From positions 6,458,536 through 6,522,535 of the forward strand of contig NZ_CP083582.1 of the NCBI RefSeq assembly GCF_020091585.1: a stretch of DNA of 64,000 bases, written 5' to 3'. Made by a program: the position numbers and the translations under genes. Below, piece after piece: positions 9,746 through 17,516 of this stretch. The notes beneath the pieces were generated by a model, which worked only from the letters and a program-made list of their open reading frames with translations, was not told the DNA's origin and made no database searches. This DNA is from Kovacikia minuta CCNUW1. GTDB taxonomy: Bacteria; Cyanobacteriota; Cyanobacteriia; Leptolyngbyales; Leptolyngbyaceae. How positions within the stretch are numbered: the first letter of the stretch is position 1; each line of letters opens with the position of its first letter.

Positions 9746-12367
9746 CTATTCTGCCTCACCAGACGCTTCAGCCTGTTTAGGTGAAGTGAAGGTGAGATAC
9801 AGCAACAGGGAATTGGTCACGACACTGACCGAGCTAAATGCCATCATAGCGCCTGCCGCAGCAGGACTCAATAAAATCCCTGAAGAAGGTAGCAAAATGC
9901 CCGCTGCAAGGGGAATACCCAGGATATTGTAGGCAAACGCCCAAAACAGGTTTTGCCGAATTTTATTGAAAATGGCTCGACTTAATCGGATTGCCTCAAC
10001 CACATCACTGAGGCGATCGCGCATCAGAATAATTTCGGCAGTTTCGACCGCCACATCGGTTCCCGAATGGAATGCCAGTCCCACATCTGCCTGAGCGAGG
10101 GCAGGGGCATCATTGATGCCATCCCCCACCATTGCCACCCGATGCCCCTGAGCTTGCAGGTGGGCGATCGTCTTTGCCTTACCCTCAGGCAAAACCTCCG
10201 CCAGAATATGGGCTGGCTCAATGCCAAGGGGTTGCGCCAGGGATTGGGCGACTGTTTGTCGATCACCAGTCAACAGCATCACCTTCAGTCCCATCTGCTG
10301 TAACGCTTGAATTGTTGCAGGAGCATCCGGGCGGGCAACATCTGCCACCGCAATTAGCCCCGCCACTTCCCCTGCGATCGCAACAGAGATAACGGTCTTG
10401 CCTGCCTCAGCAAGTTGCCGTGCCTGCTGCTTCATCTCCGCATCAGTTTCAATTCCATTTTGAGTTAACCAGTCCCACGTCCCCAGCACTACGCGGATAG
10501 GAGGGGTGGAGCTAGTCAGGTCAGGTAAAACTGTCGCAGCCACTCCCAACCCTGGCTCGGTAACAAAATCCCTTGCAGGAAGTAGGGGTAGCCCTAACCG
10601 TTGGGATTCCTGGAGAATCGCAAGGGCTAGCGGATGGCGCGTTCCGCTTTCGACAGCGGCAGCCAGTTGGAGGAGATGGGGTGTGGGGAGAGAATTTTGA
10701 ATTTTGAATTTTGAATTTTGAATTAGGATACAGTCCGTCACAACAGGCTTCCCTGTCGTAATCGTGCCTGTTTTGTCCAAGATCAGGGTGTCAAGCTGGT
10801 GGACATGCTCCAGTACGTCCCCACCGCGAATCAGAAGCCCCCGTTCGGCTCCAATGCCGGAACCAACCAGGATAGCCGTGGGGGTTGCCAATCCCAGGGC
10901 GCAGGGGCAGGCAACAACGAGAACAGCGATCGCCAGTTTGAGGCTGAGAAGTAAGGGTGTGGGGTGTAGGGTGTGGGGTGTGGGGTAAGAACTAAGCAGA
11001 TGGTGAGTCATCAGGTGCCCATTCCCCATTCCCCAATGCCCGTTATCCATTAGCACCTCTGGGTAAAGGTGGGTACCCATGAAATACCAGAAGAGGAAGG
11101 TAAGGGTGGCGATCGCCAGGACACCGTAGGTAAAGTATCCGGCAACGGTATCTGCCAGAGCCTGGATGGGAGCTTTGCGGGTTTGAGCGGCTTCCACCAG
11201 GGCGATGATCTGTGCCACAGTGGTATCTTTCCCGGTACGGGTCGCCTGTAGGGCGATCGCCCCCGACTGGTTCAGGGTCCCTGCTGCGACAAAATCCCCC
11301 GGTTGCTTTAAAACAGGCACCGATTCCCCAGTCAGCATTGACTCATCCACGGTCGTCTGTCCAGCTACGACTTTTCCATCCACCGGAATTTTATCGCCAG
11401 GAAGGACTTGCAGCCATTCGCCAATGCGAACCCGATCGGCGGGAATTTCAATAAAATTTTGAATTTTGAATTGTGAATTGTGAATTGAATTCTCGGCGTC
11501 TCCGTGTCCCCATGTCCCCGTGTCCTCTTCTGGTTCCTGACTCCTGGCTTCTGAATCCTGAATCCTGAATCCTGAATCCTGAATCCCGACTGGAATCAAT
11601 CGAGCGACTTTTGGTTGTAAGGCAAGTAGAGCATGGAAAGCAGCAGCAGCACGATTTCTGGCCTGTTGTTCCAGGGTTCGTCCCAGCAGAATGAACCCAA
11701 CCAGCATGACAGGTTCATCGAAAAAGCATTCCCACCCCAATTGGGGAAACAGGAGGGCAACCAGGCTGGTGGTATAGGCGGTTAGGGTTCCCAGGCTAAC
11801 CAGCGTATTCATGTTGGGAGCATTGCGCCGCAGACCTCGCCAGCCATCAATTAACATTGTGCGCCCCGGTCCCAGGAGGGCAAGGGTTGCCAGCCCACAG
11901 TGAAACCAGATGTTGCTTAGCCCAGGAACGGTAATTCCTCCTAACTGACCCAGATGCCCCAGGGCAGAAAGAAAGAGGAGGAGGAAGGCGATCGCCAACC
12001 GTCCTACCTGTTGCCGTGACTCCAATTTGCGACGTGCTGCCAAATCAATAATTTCCGTTGGCTCTCCCTCAGATGTTGGGTCCTTGCCCTGGGGATAGCG
12101 GGGTTGGGTTGGAAAGCCCGCTTCCGTCAAACTTTCTGCCAGCACTTCAGGTTTGACTACACCTGGTTCACACTCGACAACCGCCACCTCTGTCACCAAA
12201 TTGACACAGGCTGAGAGGACACCCGCCTGTTGGGTCAGTTGATTTTCTACCGCCTTGACACAGCCCGCACATTTCATGCCAGTCACATCGAGGGCAATGG
12301 TTTTTGGTTCTGAAGGTTCAACTGAGGAAAATGTTTCTGCTTTTGGGATGAGTTGCATAACGCTCAA
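9746..12367 (-). CDS. Copper-type P1B ATPase with three repeat-encoded insertions
   Basis: Heavy-metal translocating P-type ATPase in the membrane, copper/silver type (CopA/CtaA/PacS group). Domains in order: HMA domain with metal-binding GMKCAGC near residue 30, transmembrane segments, A-domain (DESMLTGES), CPC metal site in VVACPCALGLATP, phosphorylation loop DKTGTITTGKP, the SGTRHPLA motif and GDGINDAPALAQADVG. At 873 residues it is about 100 longer than usual. The excess is three low-complexity segments near residues 259-305 (GIQDSGFRIQDSEARSQEPE), 435-471 (NGHWGMGNG, TPHTLHPTP) and 546-564 (LIQNSKFKIQNS), encoded by short repeats of the kind found between genes. All remain in frame and key motifs are intact, so the protein may work. 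CopA versus CtaA/PacS cannot be decided here. Confidence 0.93.
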   Translation of the reverse strand: MSVMQLIPKAETFSSVEPSEPKTIALDVTGMKCAGCVKAVENQLTQQAGVLSACVNLVTEVAVVECEPGVVKPEVLAESLTEAGFPTQPRYPQGKDPTSEGEPTEIIDLAARRKLESRQQVGRLAIAFLLLFLSALGHLGQLGGITVPGLSNIWFHCGLATLALLGPGRTMLIDGWRGLRRNAPNMNTLVSLGTLTAYTTSLVALLFPQLGWECFFDEPVMLVGFILLGRTLEQQARNRAAAAFHALLALQPKVARLIPVGIQDSGFRIQDSEARSQEPEEDTGTWGHGDAENSIHNSQFKIQNFIEIPADRVRIGEWLQVLPGDKIPVDGKVVAGQTTVDESMLTGESVPVLKQPGDFVAAGTLNQSGAIALQATRTGKDTTVAQIIALVEAAQTRKAPIQALADTVAGYFTYGVLAIATLTFLFWYFMGTHLYPEVLMDNGHWGMGNGHLMTHHLLSSYPTPHTLHPTPLLLSLKLAIAVLVVACPCALGLATPTAILVGSGIGAERGLLIRGGDVLEHVHQLDTLILDKTGTITTGKPVVTDCILIQNSKFKIQNSLPTPHLLQLAAAVESGTRHPLALAILQESQRLGLPLLPARDFVTEPGLGVAATVLPDLTSSTPPIRVVLGTWDWLTQNGIETDAEMKQQARQLAEAGKTVISVAIAGEVAGLIAVADVARPDAPATIQALQQMGLKVMLLTGDRQTVAQSLAQPLGIEPAHILAEVLPEGKAKTIAHLQAQGHRVAMVGDGINDAPALAQADVGLAFHSGTDVAVETAEIILMRDRLSDVVEAIRLSRAIFNKIRQNLFWAFAYNILGIPLAAGILLPSSGILLSPAAAGAMMAFSSVSVVTNSLLLYLTFTSPKQAEASGEAE
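10690..10726. repeat. STRR inside copper ATPase gene (third insertion)
   Basis: Tandem GAATTTT/TTGAATT-type heptamers inside the coding region, giving the peptide IQNSKFKIQNS on the minus strand. The same words occur within the dihydroorotase-like gene near 17910-17940. Confidence 0.8.
10955..11062. repeat. STRR inside copper ATPase gene (second insertion)
   Basis: GTGTGGG-type and CATTCCC-type short repeats inside the coding region, in the loop before the CPC-bearing membrane helix. Identical words occur between genes, for example at 17331-17355. Confidence 0.75.
11452..11590. repeat. STRR inside copper ATPase gene (first insertion)
   Basis: A composite of TTGAATT, TCCGTGT/CCATGTC, CTCCTGA and GAATCCT repeats within the A-domain region. 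The order and words match intergenic STRR blocks such as 23600-23690. Confidence 0.8.
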
Positions 12368-12475
12368 CTAAATCTCACATCACCTTACGCCCTAAAATTT
12401 TGGCGTCTCCTTCGAGATTAAATGAAGTGCAGCAAAATTGCCCAAAATATTTCAGTTTTTCCCTAAATCGCCCAA

Positions 12476-12667
12476 TCAGTCAGGCTGCTGTTTAGTCAAT
12501 TGCACCCACATGATATAAACCAAAACCCCGAATTGAAAAGGCAAAAACACAAGCACGTTTTTCAAAAGTGCGTTAACCTCCAAAAAGGAAAAAGCACTAA
12601 AATATCCCATTCCACCAAGAGTCAGGAACAAAACAAGCACAATTTTTTTAGACTTGGGAAGTTGCAT
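12476..12667 (-). CDS. Small two-helix membrane protein
   Basis: 63 residues with two hydrophobic segments (VLVLFLTLGGMGYFSAFSF and LVFLPFQFGVLVYIMWVQL) and a short charged N-terminus. No known family is recognised. It resembles the 73-residue protein at 13980-14201: both start M-x-x-P-x-K, have a small hydrophobic helix ending FSA-FS/YSSL, and share the motif LPFQ(F/V)G before the second helix. The two paralogues flank an HhH membrane protein and a TM2 protein, all on the minus strand, suggesting a local membrane-protein operon. Confidence 0.6.
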   Translation of the reverse strand: MQLPKSKKIVLVLFLTLGGMGYFSAFSFLEVNALLKNVLVFLPFQFGVLVYIMWVQLTKQQPD

Positions 12668-12682
12668 ATATTGGCTCGATAC

Positions 12683-13384
12683 TCACATCAATAATTGATA
12701 AGAACTCAAGGGCAATCCTGTTCGCCGTTTAACGTCAATGAGTGATTTGTAATCCCCTCTTCGTTGACGTTCCTCAAAAATTTTCTTGGCGACCTCAGGC
12801 TCTAACCCACAATCAATAAATTCTTGCAAGACTAAAGTGTTTAATCTTCTCCAGGAAATACCTGAATCTTTTCGATGATCATAATAAAAAGTGATTAGCG
12901 GCGCTATCGCACTGACTTTACTTTCAGGAATACCAATAATTTCTGAAAGCTCTTCAGAATGAGTAAAAACAAATCCCTCATTTCTCAATGATTCAATGTC
13001 ATTTGCATAGACAATTGGCAAGCCTAACGTATTAACCAACTCATTCTTGGAACAGCTATTAATATCAATTTTATTCCGAGTTTTAGCAACCAATCTAACT
13101 AAGTCAGGATCATTAGGAGCGGGTAGATTATTGGGATAGGTTTTGAGTAGAAATTGCTGTCTTAGGGAGAAGGCGATCGCAATCTGAGCTAACCAAATCC
13201 AAGCAGCTAAACCACTCGATGAGGTGATCCATGCAAATGCGGTCAAGCCGAGCCCAACAGCTATCCAGGCTTGCGTAGAAGATTTATAACCTGCATAGCT
13301 AATAGCTAATCCTCCAAAGCCAGGAAAGAAAGACCACCATATCCAAGTAGGAGTTTTTTCAAGCCAATTAGGAAAGTTTGACAT
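12683..13384 (-). CDS. Membrane protein with C-terminal helix-hairpin-helix motifs
   Basis: 233 residues. The N-terminal third holds about three membrane segments (TWIWWSFFPGFGGLAISYAG, IAVGLGLTAFAWITSSSG, AAWIWLAQIAIAFSL). The rest is soluble with two ComEA-like helix-hairpin-helix units: KIDINSCSKNELVNTLGLP followed by a region ending EIIGIPESKVSAI, and LNTLVLQEFIDCGLEPEVAKKI followed by DVKRRTGLP. Such motifs bind DNA non-specifically or mediate protein contact; DNA binding at the membrane is an inference. It is 15 bases from the small membrane gene at 12476-12667 and precedes it in the same direction; the TM2 gene (13398-13742) lies 13 bases upstream of its start. Confidence 0.75.
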   Translation of the reverse strand: MSNFPNWLEKTPTWIWWSFFPGFGGLAISYAGYKSSTQAWIAVGLGLTAFAWITSSSGLAAWIWLAQIAIAFSLRQQFLLKTYPNNLPAPNDPDLVRLVAKTRNKIDINSCSKNELVNTLGLPIVYANDIESLRNEGFVFTHSEELSEIIGIPESKVSAIAPLITFYYDHRKDSGISWRRLNTLVLQEFIDCGLEPEVAKKIFEERQRRGDYKSLIDVKRRTGLPLSSYQLLM

Positions 13385-13397
13385 AGATGCGCTTATA

Positions 13398-13742
13398 TTA
13401 CAGAGTCTTCAATAGATTTTTGCGCTTTTCCTCAAATTCTTCAGCAGTAATAACTCCAGCCTCGTATAGTTTTTTGAGATCAATCAAGGCACTAGTCGTA
13501 TCTTTAGCTGAACCTACTTTCCCGACTGGTAAACCCGCACCATTGTTATATTTTGCATTAAAGTCTGTATCCGACATTGAGAATAAAATGATCGCTTCAA
13601 CTAAAGCAATTATTGCTGGTACATAAGTCCAAAAGAAGACAAGATATAAAACTCCTTTTCCGCCTTCACCTAAGTAAAACTTATGAACTCCAAGACCACC
13701 CAAAAATAATGCTAATAGACCTGCTGTAGTCCTACTTTTCAT
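13398..13742 (-). CDS. TM2 domain protein with SHOCT-like C-terminus
   Basis: 114 residues. The TM2 domain is clear: AGLLALFLGGLGVHKFYLGE, then a second helix YLVFFWTYVPAIIALVEAIIL with the (D/E)xxxxF-type turn. The C-terminus ALIDLKKLYEAGVITAEEFEEKRKNLL is a SHOCT motif, a short helical pair often at protein ends. The function of TM2 proteins in bacteria is unknown. It lies 13 bases from the HhH membrane-protein gene and is probably transcribed first in that small cluster. Confidence 0.85.
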   Translation of the reverse strand: MKSRTTAGLLALFLGGLGVHKFYLGEGGKGVLYLVFFWTYVPAIIALVEAIILFSMSDTDFNAKYNNGAGLPVGKVGSAKDTTSALIDLKKLYEAGVITAEEFEEKRKNLLKTL

Positions 13743-13979
13743 ATACTTTCCTTAGGATGATGCTGATTTACCTAAGTAAGTATTCCCAAGGGTAAAACTA
13801 TACCTAACAGACTAAAATTTGTTTTCTCAAATAAGATGCTGTAATCCGGGGCTGTTCCATCTAAAAACAGGGCCATTTCTCGCAGGGAGAATCCCTGTGT
13901 GGTTGCCCCCTACAAAGAGTTGAGATAGCTGACAGCGATCGCTGCCAGCACTACAAACTTCTCTGCAATGACCTTTTTC

Positions 13980-14201
13980 CTAAGGTTTACGCTCCTGCTG
14001 TTGCTTTTGGAACCTGGAAGTTCCTTTGAGTTGTCCACTCCAGTAAAGAAAAATCAGGTAAAGGGTGGCTCCGACCTGAAAGGGGAGCAGGATCAGACTA
14101 CTGACCAGAAAATGGCTATCGAGGCTGGAATAAGCACTAAAAATCGTTGATCCCGCGATCGCCAGAATCAGCAGGAAAGCCAACTTGTTTGGTTTAGGCA
14201 T
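13980..14201 (-). CDS. Small two-helix membrane protein (paralogue of 12476-12667)
   Basis: 73 residues with two membrane segments (LAFLLILAIAGSTIFSAYSS and LVSSLILLPFQVGATLYLIFL) and a basic, glutamine-rich C-terminus (RFQKQQQERKP). It shares layout and the LPFQxG motif with the 63-residue protein at 12476-12667. No function is recognised. A purine-rich STRR block lies upstream. Confidence 0.6.
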   Translation of the reverse strand: MPKPNKLAFLLILAIAGSTIFSAYSSLDSHFLVSSLILLPFQVGATLYLIFLYWSGQLKGTSRFQKQQQERKP

Positions 14202-14209
14202 ATTTGGTG

Positions 14210-14334
14210 AAAGACAGCGGGCAGAAGGGGGGAGGGAGAGAGGGAGGGAGAGAGGGAGGAAGGGGGGGAGGTAAGGAGGTTGTTTTATCCTTCATCCTTC
14301 ATCCCTCATCCCTCATCCCTCACTTCACACTCCC
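14210..14334. repeat. STRR block (GGGAGAGA and TCATCCC words)
   Basis: Tandem GGGAGGGAGAGA words followed by several CATCCTT/CATCCCT heptamers, between the small membrane gene and the end of the CPBP gene. Same class as the other short repeats in this window. Confidence 0.7.
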
Positions 14335-15835
14335 TAACAGGATCAGGCTAATCAATGTGCCGCTATTCCAGAGGCTATGGAGCAACATGGAAGCAAGCAA
14401 GTTGCGCGATCGAGCGTAGACGAAACCCAACACAATCCCTAAGGTGGTTAGGGGAAGCACTTCTGAGAGGCTGAGGTGGGCGATCGCAAAAATCAGCGCG
14501 CTGAGGATAATCGCTCCCCAAATGGGCAAATAGCGGGTCAGCGATGGCAGCAGAAATCCCCGAAATAGGGTTTCTTCAAACAGGGGAGCGGCCAGAGATG
14601 CGGTCAGGAAAAAGATCGCCAGGGCGATGTTGTCCTTACCCTCAAGGGCGATCGGCAGAATCGGGTTACTGCCTCCCTGTCCCTTCCAGATTGCCTGGTT
14701 AACCAGGGAAACCACGATGACCAGGGGCAACGCGGCAAAATAGCCCCCCAAGCCCCACCAAAACCAATTCCCCTTCAGGGATAACCGAAACCAACCTTCT
14801 GGTAGGGGAAAATACTGCCGAATTGACCAGAAAAGAACCGCCAGTCCTCCTGCTGCAAGGAGGATGTAATTGATCAAGATGTATCCTGCCCTTGCCTGCT
14901 CATTCAAAGCTGCTGGGTTGATCCCAGAGGCGGATTGAAACAGTTGCAGCGAGATCGGAAGCAGAAACTGCCCCACCAGGAAAAATCCGAGAACCCAGCA
15001 CCTGCCAGACCACTTCCCAATCCCAGGGAACTGACCAGAGGGCAATGCCATTGGGGGCAATCAACGCCTGCTTGCGCCGCACCAGCCATTGCCCGCCGAG
15101 AAACAGCAGCAGCCCAATCCCAATCAAACATCCCAGAACGGGAAGCCCACCCACGATCGCGAGTCGCTGAAACGACTGCTCTGCGATTTGTTGTTCTTCC
15201 GCCTGGAGTACGTTTAGGGCATCCTGCTTTTGTTGCAGTTGATAGAGTTGAGCCAAAGCCCGAAAGCGGAACCAGCCGTCCAGATATTTTTTAAGCCGCG
15301 ATTCTGCATCTGGAAATAACTGGGGTGGATCGCTCCATAGTCCTGCCAAAACTCCAGCCGTTTTGCTGAGGGGTTCCAGACTGGGTTCAGCGTCTGCCAA
15401 CTGAATGGCATCTGCCCAAATTTTTTGCGCCTCATCCACCTTTTTTTGAGCAACTTGCAAAATGCCCAGGCGCAAGTCCAGTTCGAGCAGAAGTTGGTTG
15501 AGCTTGGGAATGGAAGTTCCGGTTGTTACTGCTTCCGTTGAAGAAGTTTTGGTTAAAGATTGTGCCCGATCCAGGTTTTTCTGAACAGACTTACGAAAGG
15601 TTTGATAGGCTTCTGTTGCTGTCTTGAGGGGTTCCTCCCCCAACAAAGCTTTGCTGGAAGCCGCCAGATTTGCATCGGGCGATCGCCACTCGGATGCTTG
15701 CAGAACCAGGTTGGTCTGATACAGTTCTAACCGACTCTGGAACTGAGGTTGGCTAAAGCTTTGCCACAGTCCCAAGCCGAGCGAGAACGCGACCCCCACC
15801 GTTACCACGATTAAAATTAACCGTTTTAGCGTCAT
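14320..15835 (-). pseudogene. CPBP family intramembrane protease, single-base frameshift
   Basis: One gene now in two frames. The first part (to about base 15000) has a TM segment, an Ala/Gln-rich helical domain (RLELYQTNLVLQASEWR, LDLRLGILQ, LYQLQQKQDALNVLQAEEQ) and a second TM, reaching VPWDWEVVWQVLG. The second part continues LGFFLVGQFLLPISLQL and contains the CPBP/Abi protease motifs: EETLFRGFLLPSL, FAIAHLSLSEV and HSLWNSGTL. Dropping one base in the C-run at 14994-14996 restores WQVLVLGFFLVGQFLLP, as in related cyanobacterial proteins. The start is the ATG at 15835 behind GGAAAG. Product if restored: membrane glutamic endopeptidase of unknown substrate. It may be a sequencing error rather than real decay. 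Confidence 0.85.
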
Positions 15836-15980
15836 GATTCTTTCCAAATGTACCGAGTAAGCCTGACGGCATTATGACATCAGACCTGGAGGACTTGTGC
15901 GGTGCTACCCCCCCGAACAGGTTAAAATTCTTCATGATTGCCCTGAACTCTGATCCTTAAATTCCAATGGAGGCAAACCG

Positions 15981-17330
15981 TTGACTACCCGTATTATTCT
16001 CGTTCGCCACGGCGAGAGCAGTTTTAACGTTGAACGTAGAGTCCAGGGGCATTGGGATAAATCAACACTGACAGAAACAGGACGGGCATCGGCGCTTCAG
16101 GTGGGAGACGCCCTGAGTGAGTTAAAGTTTGATGCGGTCTACAGCAGTCCCCTCAGTCGGGCCAGAGATACGGCTGAGCTTATTTTGTCTCGCCTGAAGA
16201 CCCCACCAGCGACGCCACTCCAAACCACCGACAACTTAAAGGAAATCAATCTGGTGCTGTGGGAAGGGTTGCTGTTCACAGAAGTGGCAGAACGCTATCC
16301 AGAAGCCTACCAGAACTGGAAATATGCGCCTGAAAAAATTCGGATGGAAATTCCAGGGCCCGACGGGCAGCCAGTGGACTTTTACCCGGTTCCTGCCCTT
16401 TATGAACAAGCAAAAACTTTTTGGAAGGAATTACTGCCTAACCATGCGGGACAGACGGTTTTGATCGTAGCGCACAGCGGTATTAATCGCGCGTTGATCA
16501 TTACCGCAGCGGGGTTAGAGTGCGATCGCTACCAATCCTTTCACATCTCCAACTGTGGCATCAGTGTTTTGAACTTTGCGGGCGGTTGGGGTGATCCCAT
16601 GCAACTTGAATCCGTCAATCTGACGGCTCACCTGGGACAACCCATCCCCAAACCCAAATCCGGGTTTAAGGGGCATCGATTTCTGCTCGTCCGCCACGGC
16701 GAAACCGATTGGAACCGGCAAAAACGGTTTCAGGGGCAAATTGATGTGCCGCTCAACCCCAACGGGCAATTCCAGTCCCAACAGGCGGCAAACTTCCTCC
16801 AGGGCGTCTCCATTCACCATGCCGTCACCAGCCCCATGCTGCGACCCAAGGAAACCGCAGAAATCATTCTGCAATATCATCCTGATGTGCCCCTGGACCT
16901 GGAGGATAACTTAAAGGAGATCAGCCACGGACTCTGGGAAGGCAAGCTAGAAGCGGAAATTGAACAGTCCTACCCTGGCATGCTGGAACAGTGGCAGCGA
17001 TCGCCAGAAATGGTCCAAATGCCCGAAGGGGAAAACCTGCAACAGGTCTGGGCACGGGCAATCGCCGCCTGGGATGCGATTGTGAGCGCTGCTCGCGATC
17101 GGGCTGAGTCAGGAACCACAATGGTTGTTGCCCACGACGCCATCAATAAAGCAATCCTTTGTTACGTCATGGGTTTGGGTCCAGAACACTTCTGGACGTT
17201 CAAACAAGGCAACGGAGCCGTCAGTGTCATTGACCATCCCCTGGAAGGAGAGAAACCCGTCCTGACCGCCATGAACATTACCACCCACCTGGGCAGTGTT
17301 TTGGATAAGACGGCTGCTGGAGCGCTTTAG
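15981..17330 (+). CDS. Two-domain histidine phosphatase (phosphoglycerate mutase-like)
   Basis: 449 residues with two tandem histidine-phosphatase domains. Domain 1 starts IILVRHGESSFN (residues 5-16), with SSPLSRARDTAE and the second catalytic His in IVAHSGINRAL. Domain 2 starts FLLVRHGETDWN near residue 236, with TSPMLRPKETAE and VVAHDAINKAI. Both catalytic His and Arg pairs are present. It is annotated in cyanobacteria as a phosphoglycerate-mutase-family protein; the true substrate is uncertain. The start is a TTG at 15981, supported by GGAGG seven bases upstream. The next two plus-strand genes encode a dihydroorotase-like protein and, past lepB, dihydroorotase. Confidence 0.9.
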   Translation: MTTRIILVRHGESSFNVERRVQGHWDKSTLTETGRASALQVGDALSELKFDAVYSSPLSRARDTAELILSRLKTPPATPLQTTDNLKEINLVLWEGLLFTEVAERYPEAYQNWKYAPEKIRMEIPGPDGQPVDFYPVPALYEQAKTFWKELLPNHAGQTVLIVAHSGINRALIITAAGLECDRYQSFHISNCGISVLNFAGGWGDPMQLESVNLTAHLGQPIPKPKSGFKGHRFLLVRHGETDWNRQKRFQGQIDVPLNPNGQFQSQQAANFLQGVSIHHAVTSPMLRPKETAEIILQYHPDVPLDLEDNLKEISHGLWEGKLEAEIEQSYPGMLEQWQRSPEMVQMPEGENLQQVWARAIAAWDAIVSAARDRAESGTTMVVAHDAINKAILCYVMGLGPEHFWTFKQGNGAVSVIDHPLEGEKPVLTAMNITTHLGSVLDKTAAGAL

Positions 17331-17516
17331 GGTGTGGGGTGTGGGGTGTGGGGTGGATGAGATGGGGAAAACGGGAAAGATGAGGGAGATAGGGAGTGGA
17401 TGAGGTAAGGGAAGTTTTGAGTTTTGAGTTTTGGGTTGAGAATCAGTGAACAGTCAATACCTGACACCGCCCCCCTTTTGCCCTCTCCCTGAGATCTATC
17501 ACCTACCATCTCCTCC
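17331..17516. repeat. Intergenic STRR block
   Basis: GTGTGGG heptamers (17331-17355), then TTTTGAG words near 17415-17437 and a CACCTACCATC tail before the next start codon. No gene. Confidence 0.8.

Noticed and set aside
14900-15060. ATG at 15060 as the start of a separate CPBP gene overlapping the upstream one
   Set aside because: The first residues are out-of-frame translation of the upstream part; the family is one gene and a one-base correction joins both parts.
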